Source: Heligmosomoides polygyrus polygyrus
Lineage: Eukaryota > Nematoda > Chromadorea > Rhabditida > Heligmosomidae
DNA: 64,000 nt
Direction of reading: 5' to 3'
Assembly (NCBI GenBank): GCA_947396885.1
Contig: OX377204.1
Span: 22,885,706-22,949,705 of the forward strand
Of the stretch, positions 31,446 through 40,939 are shown piece after piece. Position numbers and translations under genes: made by a program. Each line of letters opens with the position of its first letter. Position 1 is the stretch's first letter. Below the pieces are notes generated by a model. It was given only the letters and a program-made list of their open reading frames with translations. It did no database searches and was not told the DNA's origin.

Positions 31446-32599
31446 AGCAGAACTTGCTAACGGTTTTGAGAGGCTTTACGATTACAAGGTCGACAATTTA
31501 CCGCTTCTTCAGTGTTTTTGCCATCCTTACGCTTTCGAAGATAATGATACATCGCTCTGCAGGCGTTGTGCGATGCCATATTATGCAGCTAAAATTGGCA
31601 AGCGCTGTGTTTGAAGTCGCTACCAAAAGCCTCATCGTCAACATGTAATAATTACGTGCGTCCTCTTCTGGAGACATCCGAAAAAATTTTTTGGCTAGGT
31701 GGACGTGGTGTCTGGCGCTTCGAGTCGACCTCATCGTCGTTCCTTAGCCTCTGTTCTCATTGTGATTCTGCTCATGCTCGCCCACTTAGTCGTTAACCTT
31801 CCCATGAAGCATCTTCTGCTCCGCTTCAGCAACAAATGCCTCAGCCAAACATCATTAGAAATCGTTCGTTAGAGATGAGAAGAAGTGCATATGCCTCCAT
31901 TCCCCAATTACCCAGGCATTTCGAGCCCTCCATCCCTTAAGAATCGTAGGAGCTGTTCGAACTTGTCCGCTGAATGGTTCGAGAAGCCATAGTCTGAACA
32001 ATCTGACTAAGGCGCACTCCAGCCTCTGGCTGTCGAACCTATGACAAATGTAGGAGTGGCATTTTCGGGACAACAGTCCTCGCCCCCTCACAGCGGCTGA
32101 GGTCGACTTTTCCTGCTGTGGGGGTGGAGGCGGAGGAGGGGCACGAAGAGGCGTGGCTTTCGAGAATGGTTAGCAATCCGTGGCTCATTACGTTGCTGCA
32201 TGGTTTAGCACATCCGCTGGATATGGTGAACTGGGTGGGCTTAGGCCTTCTGGATTTACTTCTGTTGACCATGCTCCAAGTCGAAGCCTGCGGACTGTTC
32301 TTGTAGCTCTTGTGGGGTTTGGTCAACTTGTGCAGCCTCTTCATATGTGGGTGCAGAGCTCCATTCTCAGATAACATGTAAATATTTTAGGAGCGGGACT
32401 GCTACGAGCATTATTGGTTAAGAGACCTAGCGACGCTTAAGTCGTTTAGCAATTGACTTAAATAGTCGTTCTAAGGTACATATTTCTTCGCTGCTTAGCA
32501 GAATTTTAATTTAAAGACTATGGACTATGTAAATTAGTAACAGCCGCACACTGTTTTATAAATAATCCATATCTCATTCGGTAATGAATACCGAAGTCT
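31446..32599. other. Stretch with weak open frames only
   Basis: Minus frames at 31855-32091 and 32039-32377 (112 codons) overlap and are rich in basic residues but show no domain. I do not call a gene. Confidence 0.4.
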
Positions 32600-33350
32600 G
32601 TTGCTCTTCATCTCTGCTATTCCGCCTACATATGTATTCCCAGAAGACCAGAAGATCCAATAGATCCGCAGGTTCCTTTGTTAAGAGCTCCAAGGCTTTC
32701 GATACAATTCCACCCCGAAAGGCTAGAGACAAATTTCGTTTTTTGGTAATCTGTGGTCAAGTCCAGACCGGCCCCGGAAGTCTGGACGCATTTAGACGAA
32801 AGTGACTCAATTGCCAGTAAACTCGAGGTTTCTTCTGGAAATAGCGATCGCGTGGGGTTGCATTGGCAAGTGTTTACCGATGCATATTAAGCGCTGACAT
32901 CAAAAAATCCTACCTACAATCCATTTTGTACCACGCGCTGAGTTGGTGAGTACGCAGCCTGTTTACGAGTATTCAGAATCGCTAGATATTCACCCACTCG
33001 CCAGAATTCGTTTTACTTGCTCGCCCCACGACAAATATGACAGGATATCCTTTCGAAACATTTAACTCGAGATAGGTATTTGGAACTCGGGTGGAGAGAA
33101 GCTTCTCATATTGACCTCAAGAACAGCGTCAGGTACCTCCAATTCAACTACGGTAGTTTTAAAGGTCCTTAGACGGAAATCAGTCGATATGGAGAGCAAG
33201 GAATACTTGGTCAATGCAGCCTCCGATCTACAGAAGTTTTTTGAAGTTCATTTAATGGAGTGTGAAGATTGGTGCTCACCGATCATGCGTATTTCTACAT
33301 GGAGAAAGTTCGTATTTTGTCAACTAACCAACTTTTTGAAAAGCTGATGC
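32600..33350 (+). pseudogene. CR1-like RT relic, heavily decayed
   Basis: FVKSSKAFDTIPPRKARDKF (about 32672-32731) matches the first catalytic RT motif region (FSKAFD.VPH) of CR1-type elements. Further on, in a different frame, RVFRIAR...RYLELGWREASHIDLKNSV resembles the region downstream of the RT core. Everything between is broken by stops. Confidence 0.5.
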
Positions 33351-33524
33351 TCGGTCTAATGTGGTGCAGCTGGAGAAGGCGCCAACCTCTGGGCGCCCTA
33401 CGATTCAGGCTCTTTGTAGGGGTCCCAAACGGGTCAGCCAAAAACTTCCGTCACTTCATTGTAGGCGATTTCGCACCCATCTTATATGGAAAGGTGGAAC
33501 ACTGACATGTCTTCGGCATACGAA

Positions 33525-33610
33525 GTTATGGATAGAGCACATACGGTTTGAAGTTGCCTACATGAGATCTCGAGAGGTTAAATGCGTGGCGCATCCCAAA
33601 CACGGAAAGA
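33525..33610 (+). repeat. R1 SINE-like repeat, 3' fragment
   Basis: Only the tail half is recognisable: a diverged segment followed by AAATGCGTGGCGCATCCCAAA. Confidence 0.5.
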
Positions 33611-33751
33611 TCGATGCAACCGTCAATCGCTGTCCTTTGTTTTTGGTTGTATACCAACCATCTTTCGCCATATTCTACTTGATCGAGATCACCACTGTAA
33701 TAAAATGAATAGCACCAAACTCAAGGATATAGAATTGTGTTAGTCAGTCTA

Positions 33752-34085
33752 TTTGCGGGATGCGCCTCGCATTCTACGTCTGCGTGAGGTCGTAGAGGCG
33801 ATTTGAATGATTATTTGGCCTATGGAACAACTTGCGATGGTCAAGTAAGTGCTTCATCCTTTTCAGATAAGTTTAGTATCAATTCACCGAACCTAGGGCC
33901 AGATTTAGCAACCGCTTTCCGCCCTCTAAGAGTGAAAGTATCGGTAAGCCTAAGACGGGTGAATACCATATCAGGGGCTTTGGCGATATTTCTGGCCCTC
34001 GGAGTGATCGAAGGGTTGGTTGGCTTGGGCAGAATTCAAGCAAAAATCTCAAGTCGAATCCTGATCCAACCTCTGAGTGCGTTAC
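33752..34085 (-). repeat. R1 SINE-like repeat split by a small MITE
   Basis: R1 landmarks run from GCGGGATGCGCCTCGCATTC to AATTCACCGAACC (to about 33894). They resume after the insert at about 34000 with CGGAGTGATCGAAGGGTTGG and TTGGCTTGGGC. Confidence 0.7.
33895..33999. mobile_element. 105-bp MITE inserted in R1
   Basis: The insert begins AGGGCCAGA and ends TCTGGCCCT, its exact inverse, with weaker inward similarity. It interrupts R1 between positions that are adjacent in intact copies (ACC|CCGGAGG). The exact target duplication is ambiguous. Confidence 0.7.
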
Positions 34086-34144
34086 TACACTTGGACTAGC
34101 AATAAAATACGTACAGATTTTTAATTCTTTTGGCTTAAATATTC

Positions 34145-35216
34145 TAAAAAATTCCTGCCTTCCTGGATTTGGAGAAGGCTTTTGATTGCTTGCCATGTGA
34201 AGTGATATGACATACGCCTTATGAGGGCACGGAGTTCTCGAATAGCTCAAGGAGCTCATAGTCTCGAACAGCCGTGTGGTACGAATACTGTACCCTTGTC
34301 TGAAGAATCGAGTGCAAGCTGCGGCAGGTACGTCGATGGAGTTTCCCATCTCTGTCGGAGTACATCAAGGCTCTGCGTTCTCCCCTCTGCTCTTCGTCGT
34401 CGTTATTAATCACGTGATCCTCAGCAGTCTGTTCCTTGGACTCTGCCTTATGATGATGTACTGCTCGCTAGCGACGACAGGAACGAACGCCAGAGGCAGG
34501 TGCAAACTTGGCGCGATTGCTTTGGAGAATTGGTTTTAAGCTTAAAATCAAAAAGATCAAATACCTGACCGCTGACGAAGATGAGTCGAATTCCATTAAG
34601 GTGAACGCATTGAGCTACCATGTACTTCTGTGTTCAAGTACCTAGGATTAGCAATCGCGTCGGATGGTAGTGCGCTCATTGAAGTGAATGCAGCTTAGTC
34701 CAAATGGTGCTCTTCCGACGGGAGTGCTCTGCGACAAGAAGATACAAGAGCGCCTATGTCGAAGATCTACAGAACAGTCGTCCGTCCAGTAGCTATTAGC
34801 TATGTATTTACGTAGCCGAGTGCTGTCCCGTAACTAAAGAAATTGAAAGGCGTAACGGCGACGAAGATACTGAGGTGGACGGCCGGAGTCACGCGTTTGG
34901 ATCGAGTACGCAACGACTCCATACGACAGAGTTTCGTCGTCACCCCGAGAGAGATTATGCGCGAAGCTCGTCTGCGATGGTACGGCCACCTCCTTCGCAC
35001 AAAAGGTGACACCGTCCGGAAGATTGGTCTTAATCTTGATGTGTCCGGAAGGGGGTCCGAGGGCAGCGGGGCCAAAGCAGTGGTCGCTTGATACGTTGCA
35101 ACAGGACTTGAAGATAGCTAACTCACAGTGATCGGGCATTTGATGGCGAGAAAGTGGCATCAGCACTCAAGGAAAACGGGCCCTACAACTAATCGGGAGA
35201 AATGCTGAAGAATAAG
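34145..35216 (+). pseudogene. RTE retrotransposon, decayed 5'-truncated copy
   Basis: This relative of the full-length RTE at 40940-44081 is recognisable from the first catalytic RT motif (FLDLEKAF) to the 3' end. It has many indels and stops: EFPISVGVHQGSAFSPLLFVVV near 34340, GGRSHAFG-region equivalents shifted in frame, and EARLRWYGHLL near 34960. It ends ATGCTGAAGAATAAGAAGAG, like the GCTGAAGAAGAAGA end of the intact copy. Confidence 0.85.
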
Positions 35217-35924
35217 AAGAGAAAGCATCTTAAAAAGAGGCACCCGTGCAGTGCAGTTGGCAGCGATCTACGTTTGGGTTGACTTTTTCTTGCAGTGCCT
35301 GGCAATTTAGCTGCGATTATTGTTGCTACCATATTTACATTTTTACAACCCTAAACAGCTTGAAACACTGAGTTGTTTATAATGGTCTCTTCTTCCCAGA
35401 AAAAGGATCAAACTAGCATACGTAGAAGTAAAATGTGTGGCATACTCTTTTCGAGGTGACTTTTTTCTATTTTTCGACATGATTGTTTTTAAACAACTAC
35501 TCACTTATTAAAAACTGCAGAACCCTTGGGGGGCACCAACGGATGAATGTTTGAGCCCCGTGCCCCAAAAGTCTATTCGTCCAAAAGCTCCTCATAACAA
35601 GTTTATAAGAAAAACAAGCGAAACTTCGGGTGGAACCCAATTCTATTGGGTTCCGCAACCTTCAAATTGGATTATGTTCGGGTAATAGGCGCTGCTGATG
35701 AGCTGTTTATTAAGGGGACACAGGTCGTACTGTAGCCTTCTGATCTAGCTGGTCGGCATTGACTCGAAGCTGATGAATTCTCGGTTTTCAAATTCTAAGC
35801 AGAACTTCATGAAATTAAGCAGACAGAAGTTAATAAAATTAATCTGTCATCTTTATACTTTTTGCTTAAGCCTGAAGTGATTGTTATATGAGATAGAAGT
35901 TTTTAGATGGGTGTTTAGTTGTGA
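35217..35924. other. Unannotated stretch
   Basis: No supported feature. Confidence 0.5.
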
Positions 35925-36035
35925 TCAAAACTCTTGCGCCAGACGGAACTCGAACCCGACCTTCTGCTCTCCGGGCAGCGATGCCACGCCCTACACCGCC
36001 AGCGCTGTTTGACCGAACCGAACATCCATTAAGCA
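35925..36035 (-). repeat. S1 tRNA-derived SINE
   Basis: On the minus strand: AGCGCTGGCGGTGTAGGGCG (5' stem plus A box), GGTCGGGTTCGAGTTCCG (B box) and TGGCGCAAGAGTTTTGATC (3' stem plus trailer). The 5' AGCGC and 3' GGCGC ends still pair. Confidence 0.75.
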
Positions 36036-36865
36036 GTTAAGTAGAAGAGAGGACGGAATCAGTAGATAGAACGGCGCAATCCGAGTGTCTGACAGATCGG
36101 AGTGTAAAAAGATTTTAGGACTTTTGGTAGATCTTCGCACTTTAGCCTTTGCTTTGCCGTTATTCATGCTTCGCTATTTTCCTACTCGTCTTTCCTGCAT
36201 CTTTTAAAGTTTCGTTAAAAATATCCACCGTATGCTTAAAAAAGATGTCTTCGAGACGTCCACAAATAGCTGTCGCTGAATTCGAATGAATTAGTGAGAT
36301 GATACGTTGCTCGACGCTCATTATGCATGCAGTCACGTTGATCTCGGAGAGCGCGTAATTTTGCTGCTGTTGGCGGCGACTTCTGAAGCCTCAGAGCTCA
36401 TCGAGACACCCGTGACATCGATACATGGCTGCTCAACTGATTGCGCTAGAGTTAGCCTAGCTGGCTGCAGTGGATCTGTGCTGCAGTTATCCAGTTGCAG
36501 CACATACGTCACTCGTCACTACGCAACCCTCGAATTTCCTTCCTCGGCTGGCCAATTCCGGTGCAAAAGAACACAAGAACGAAGCAGCAGCTGGCGGCGC
36601 ACACCCACATACGCTTCTCTGCTTCTTAAAGCGTTTCGGATCTTAACAGGGGAGAAAGTCCATTCAAGCGAGGAAACCCATTGGCAACAATGCTCGTCGG
36701 CAGCAGTTAACCCTTTCGAGGGATAAGACATACCTTCCACTTCTGATTGAAATTGTAAAGGCAGTATAAATGTGTTTTGATCCTGCACAATGATGCCTTG
36801 GACATTTGCAAATAGTAGTCCATTGTCCTGATCAGAAAACTATAGAGCCAGTTGATCGACCATGG
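36036..36865. other. Stretch with no called gene
   Basis: A 139-codon plus frame (36307-36726) has no recognised domain. A short R1-like patch (GATAAGACATACCTTCCACTTCTG) lies near 36720. Confidence 0.4.
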
Positions 36866-36866
36866 C

Positions 36867-37150
36867 GGGCGCGTCTGGCGCAGCCGGAGGAGGCGCGACT
36901 GTCGCGTGCACCCGATACCACCAGGTACCTGGTTCGGATTTCCCGCACAGGCCAACCAAGCCTTCCATCCCTCCGGGGTCGGTGAATTGGAACCAGACTT
37001 GTCTGGCAAGGACAAAGCGCTGACTTGTTCATCGGCTGGCCACCGCAAGTCATTGTATGGCCAAATATGCATTCATGTCGCCTCCACAACTGTAGAAGTA
37101 GAATGCGCTGGCGCATCCCATAAGGGATTGAGTAACGCCGCCCTATATCC
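36867..37150 (+). repeat. R1 SINE-like repeat, full copy
   Basis: It begins at the ...GGCGCAGCCGGAGGAGGCGC head, has TTCGGATTTCCCGC, TCCATCCCTCCGGGGTCGG, GACTTGTTCATCGGC and GAATGCGCTGGCGCATCCC, and ends GAGTAACGCCGCCCTATATCC. Confidence 0.85.
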
Positions 37151-37497
37151 TTATCCTAATTAGGATGGCTTGTTTGGCCCGGGTTGGACCGGAGTCAACA
37201 ACCCTTTTGGTCGTGCTTGTGACAAGGTGCGCCTCCTTGCGAGGGTGGTCTGCGACGATTTGGCCAGAAAGGAAAGTAGCCCTACAATTTCAACGTATTT
37301 TACGCTCGTAGTATCGCAGTCGGAGGTGACACTGGCGATTCGCGTCCACTCAGACTATACATTGGATCCAAATGAATCATTTTAGGGAATCAGATTCGAG
37401 TGACCCGATCCGAATCATCCAAAAATCCGGAGTCCGCAAAAGTGGCGTTATCCAAATCATCCAGTTATCCGAAGATTTCGTTCGAATATAACTCTGG
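37151..37497. other. Spacer between R1 copies
   Basis: No feature recognised. Confidence 0.4.
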
Positions 37498-37732
37498 CTA
37501 TAACTCTGGCTAGGATTTCCCGCCCTGGCCAACCAAGCGTTCCACCCCTCTTGGGCCCGTGAATTGGTAACAGACTTGTGCGGGAAGTATAAATCACTGA
37601 CTTGTCCATCCGCTGGCCACCGCAAGTCATTAGGCCAAAGACACATTCAAATAGCCTGCACGACATCAGTGGTAGAATAAAGGTAGAATGCGTAGCGTAT
37701 GCCGAAAACATATTGACTAACACCGTTTGATC
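37498..37732 (+). repeat. R1 SINE-like repeat, head-truncated
   Basis: It starts within R1 at GGATTTCCCGCCCTGGCCAA and continues to GAATGCGTAGCGTATGCC and GACTAACACCG. The Pol III-like head is missing. Confidence 0.75.
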
Positions 37733-37889
37733 AATTATTATTTACCCGACAAGGATTTCGAGCTTGAAGGTCATCGCTCCCTATTTTCTCACTTTACCTT
37801 TATTTTCTATCGTTGACCGAATACAATGTGATTAAAGATGTAAACATGCCCATGAATCAAGATTTAAACATTTACACGACGCATATAGC

Positions 37890-38160
37890 GCATTCGGCGG
37901 AGACGCCCGCTTTAGCTTGCACCCGATACCAGGTTCCTGGTTCGGATTTTCCGCCAGCCCAAGCTTTCCATCCCACCGAGGTCCGTAAATTGGTACCGGG
38001 ATTGCCTGGGATGGATAAAACGCTGTCTTGTTCATCGGCTGGCCACCGCAAGTCATCGCTTGGCCAAGTACGCATTCATCCCACATCCACGACATCCCCT
38101 GAAAGTAAATAGAATGTGTGGCGCATCCCAAAAAAGACTGAGTAACGCCGTCGTGCATCA
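37890..38160 (+). repeat. R1 SINE-like repeat
   Basis: CCTGGTTCGGATTTTCCGCC, GTTCATCGGCTGGCCACCG, AGAATGTGTGGCGCATCCC and GAGTAACGCCGTCGTGCATC are present. The head is diverged. Confidence 0.8.
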
Positions 38161-38189
38161 AATCTGTATATTTATCTAATCATTTGAAG

Positions 38190-38475
38190 ATAAAGGATAG
38201 TGGACGGCGTTACTCACTACCACGATGCCTCACGCTTCCTACTTCTTTGGGATGTCATGGAAGCAATTTGAATGCGTACTCGGTCTATACAATGACTTGC
38301 GGTGGCTGCGGATGAATAAGTCAGGGTTTTGTCATTCCCAAGCAGATCTGTTCCCAACTCACCGTCGCCGCATGATTGGCCTATGGGGAGTAGTGGGAGG
38401 AAATCCGAACCAATAACCTGGAAACGGGGTGCCGAAGGGAACAGCCGACATCTCCTCTGATTGCACTACCAAGAG
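38190..38475 (-). repeat. R1 SINE-like repeat
   Basis: Inverted relative to its neighbour 30 bp away: tail AGGATAGTGGACGGCGTTACTC, then TTCTTTGGGATGTCATGGAAG, ACAATGACTTGCGGTGG, and a diverged head at about 38470. Confidence 0.75.
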
Positions 38476-38976
38476 CCCAGCTAATTATTGCCAAAAAAAC
38501 TGAGATTTCTTCTGAATCAACCAATGACCCCATCAGCTCTTCCCTAGTATTGTAAACAGGCAAAATATTGAGTGGTTCCAAGTCGCAAAGGATAGAAAAT
38601 TGCCACTAACGAAAAACATCCATTTCCATCTACACAGCTGCGCAGTCGAAAAAGGGTGCAACTTTGGATGTTGGGGTCTGGTCCTCTGAGGTCGACGAAG
38701 ACAAACTGTTAGGTTGTAAGGAAAGTTCCCCGTCACTCACTTTGACGTTCCGCCCAATTTTTGAAAAGTGTTCCAGAACCTTCTCACAATAACGCATATG
38801 CATACATACATATTTATTTATTTGTTTATTTAATTATTTAAGCATGTAGGCTGACCTATAACCTACATTTACCACTACTGCGCCCACACGTTGAAAGGAC
38901 GATTCAGAAAAATCCTCAGTTTTTCGGATGGCATGTTCTCGTACTATATTCACCGGACCTGGGTCCAACAGACTAC

Positions 38977-39159
38977 ATGTGTCTTTCATTGCCGAAGCAT
39001 TTGCGGGAGAAAGAATTTGACGACACGGAGCAACTTAAAAAGTGCTCCGCTGAGTTTTATCGTCAAAACTCCAGGAATTCTATAGAAGCGGTATCTACAA
39101 ATTACATACCTGACAAATGGCAATACGTTGTAGATAATAATGGTGCATATGTTCGTTAG
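38977..39159 (+). pseudogene. Mariner transposase C-terminal remnant
   Basis: About 60 residues: LPKHLREKEFDDTEQLKKC, then AEFYRQNS...SIEAVSTNYIPDKWQYVVDNNGAYVR. This corresponds to the last fifth of a mariner transposase (the usual FYE.GI..LP.RWQ.VVDNNGAY ending). The catalytic aspartates lay upstream and are lost or frameshifted. Confidence 0.85.
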
Positions 39160-39160
39160 T

Positions 39161-40574
39161 GGCACGTGGAGCGCAGTCGGAGGAGGCGCCGGCTGCCGCC
39201 TGCACTCGATACCAGGTTCCTGGTTCGGATTTCCCGCCTTGGCCAACCAAGCCTTCCATCCCTCCGGAGTCGTTGAATTTATTTATTTATTTATTTATTT
39301 GCACAAAATTGTGCGCTAAAACAGTTAATGAAACACAGTGGACACGATGTAAGGAAAATCGAGAATCACCAAATAAAGTAAAATGAAACCTCAACAGATC
39401 AACCAAATGCTTCAACCTAACTATCAGATGAGAACAACCCTCAATCAAGAGGAAAAAGCAGTCTCGGAAATCAAATGAAATTAGCTTTCGAATGTGCGGG
39501 TCTGGGTTAGGGGAACTTGATGAAGACGAGCGGTGGCCGGCCAACACTGCAAGCCGCTAGAAACGGCTCCGGATACCAGCTTAGCAGGTCCGCCGCCTCC
39601 ATCAGTGCCCATTTCACGGTTGTATAGGAAGGGTAAGGTAACACTAAATTTTTGATGAAATAGAACAAAAACAATGACAATGTGTCAGAAAAAGCAGAGC
39701 CGTGCAAAAACGTAATTAGATACAGAGACGTAGGAGACAAGCATTACATAGCAAAACATTACATAGCGAGAGTTACTATAAAATAGGAATAAACACAATA
39801 ACTCAAACTCCTCTACTAAGGTAGGAACGCAAACTTGGTTAGAAAAGAAATCTCCAAAAAAACAAAAAAGAAAAAATAGAAATCTCCGAAAAAAAAAACT
39901 AAAAAAAACCTGAACAAAAAGGAATGCAAAAAAGTGTTATGCTTAAGTTATGTCGACAATGTGCAAAACTAAAAGCAATTCAATCTTTTCAAGTTCCTAC
40001 GAAAAATACTAACATGCGGAGCTTCTAGTAGACTTGCAGGTAACATTTGTAGCCACTGAGCGCCCCGAAAGAAAATGGAATTGAAGATCTTTTCACGGAT
40101 TTTCTTCTTGATTCTGGGATAGCGAAAACAGTAAGGATTTCGGTGACCCAATGTTGGCAAAAATACCCAGTACTTGCTCGCTCTGAGAATTGATTACCCT
40201 TTTAGTACCTTAAAACAGAAGACGAGATCATTAAAAATGCGCCAATAAAATAGACTTTTAAGTTTAAAAACAGAAGTCTTTCCTTATAACTATGAATCGT
40301 ACTAGAATCAGTTGAGGACCGTATGCATCTGTTAAACAAAATTTTTGTAAACGTTTTTTCCACCTTTTCAAGCTTGGATTGAAATTTTTTTGTGAATTGT
40401 TACCAGACTTGTCCGGGAAGCGTAAAGCGTTGACCTGTTCATCGGCTGGCCATCGAAAGTCATTGTATGACCAAATACGCATTCAACTCGCTTCCAGGAC
40501 ATCCCGTAGAAGTGGAATGCGTGGCGCATCCTAAAGGGGATTGAATAACGCTGACTTTTGTCCTTTATTTTATT
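39161..40574 (+). repeat. R1 SINE-like repeat split by a CR1 insertion
   Basis: The left part, 39161-39279, runs from CGTGGAGCGCAGTCGGAGG to CCGGAGTCGTTGAATT. The right part, 40393-40574, runs from TGAATTGTTACCAGACTTG to GAATAACGCTGAC...TTTA. The two parts join at a position that is continuous in other R1 copies. Outside lie imperfect direct repeats of the mariner target (39148-39160 TATGTTCGTTAGT, 40575-40587 TATGTTCATTTGT, 11 of 13), consistent with a retroposon target-site duplication. Confidence 0.85.
39280..40392 (-). mobile_element. CR1-like non-LTR element, 5'-truncated, inside R1
   Basis: The 1.1-kb insert is flanked by TGAATT (39274-39279 and 40393-40398). On the minus strand it ends in a (TAAA)n tail (39280-39300). 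Its minus strand encodes the typical C-terminal end of a CR1-type RT (39969-40160: SIFFRGAQWLQMLPASLLEA, then PHVSIFRRNLKRLN), followed by a long 3' untranslated part. Confidence 0.75.
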
Positions 40575-40714
40575 TATGTTCATTTGTTGTTGCATGTATG
40601 GAACGCGAGAATTGAATATGAAAAGATTGCACAAGTGGCTGAAGTGCTATTCTTACAACCTATACATCTCTCTAGGAGAATGCTGGGCAGGATGACCCTT
40701 CATAGTCCTACCTT

Positions 40715-40766
40715 TGAATATCACGTGAAGGTGGAATGTGCGGCGCGCCCCTATGAGAAAATTAGC
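40715..40766 (+). repeat. R1 SINE-like repeat, tail fragment
   Basis: A short segment with GAAGGTGGAATGTGCGGCGCGCCCC, resembling the R1 GTAGAATGCGTGGCGCACCC region. Confidence 0.4.
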
Positions 40767-40939
40767 GCCTGATTTCATATTTCACTCTCTTTGAGACGAC
40801 ATGAGCCACTTTTCTTCATCCGTCATTCCGCTACAATATTTTCCAAACTAATGTGAGGTAAATGTAAAATAAAATAAAAGTGAATATAAGGTATATCGAC
40901 AAAATAAATGTTAATGTGAGAATATCAGTGGAATTTTTT

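Larger units (their letters stand above)
38712..40660 (+). mobile_element. Mariner relic containing two nested insertions
   Basis: The left end GGTTGTAAGGAAAGTTCC (38712, after TA at 38710-38711) and the right end ...TCTTACAACC (40660, before TA at 40661-40662) are inverted termini of one mariner related to the one at 18266. The coding part between is internally deleted and retains only the C-terminus (38977-39159). The stretch 39161-40574 is foreign: an R1 copy, itself split by a CR1-like copy. Removing both restores continuity with the 3' untranslated end seen at 18266-18340. Confidence 0.85.

Noticed and set aside
31855..32377. Overlapping basic minus-strand frames that might be a gag zinc-knuckle protein
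   Set aside because: I could not place a C-x2-C-x4-H-x4-C motif in any frame; there is no LTR or pol nearby.
19360..38100. Recurring hypothetical protein with LRWPADEQVSAL and GWKAWLA..GNPNQ
   Set aside because: This is the translation of R1 repeat copies in different positions and strands, not a gene family.
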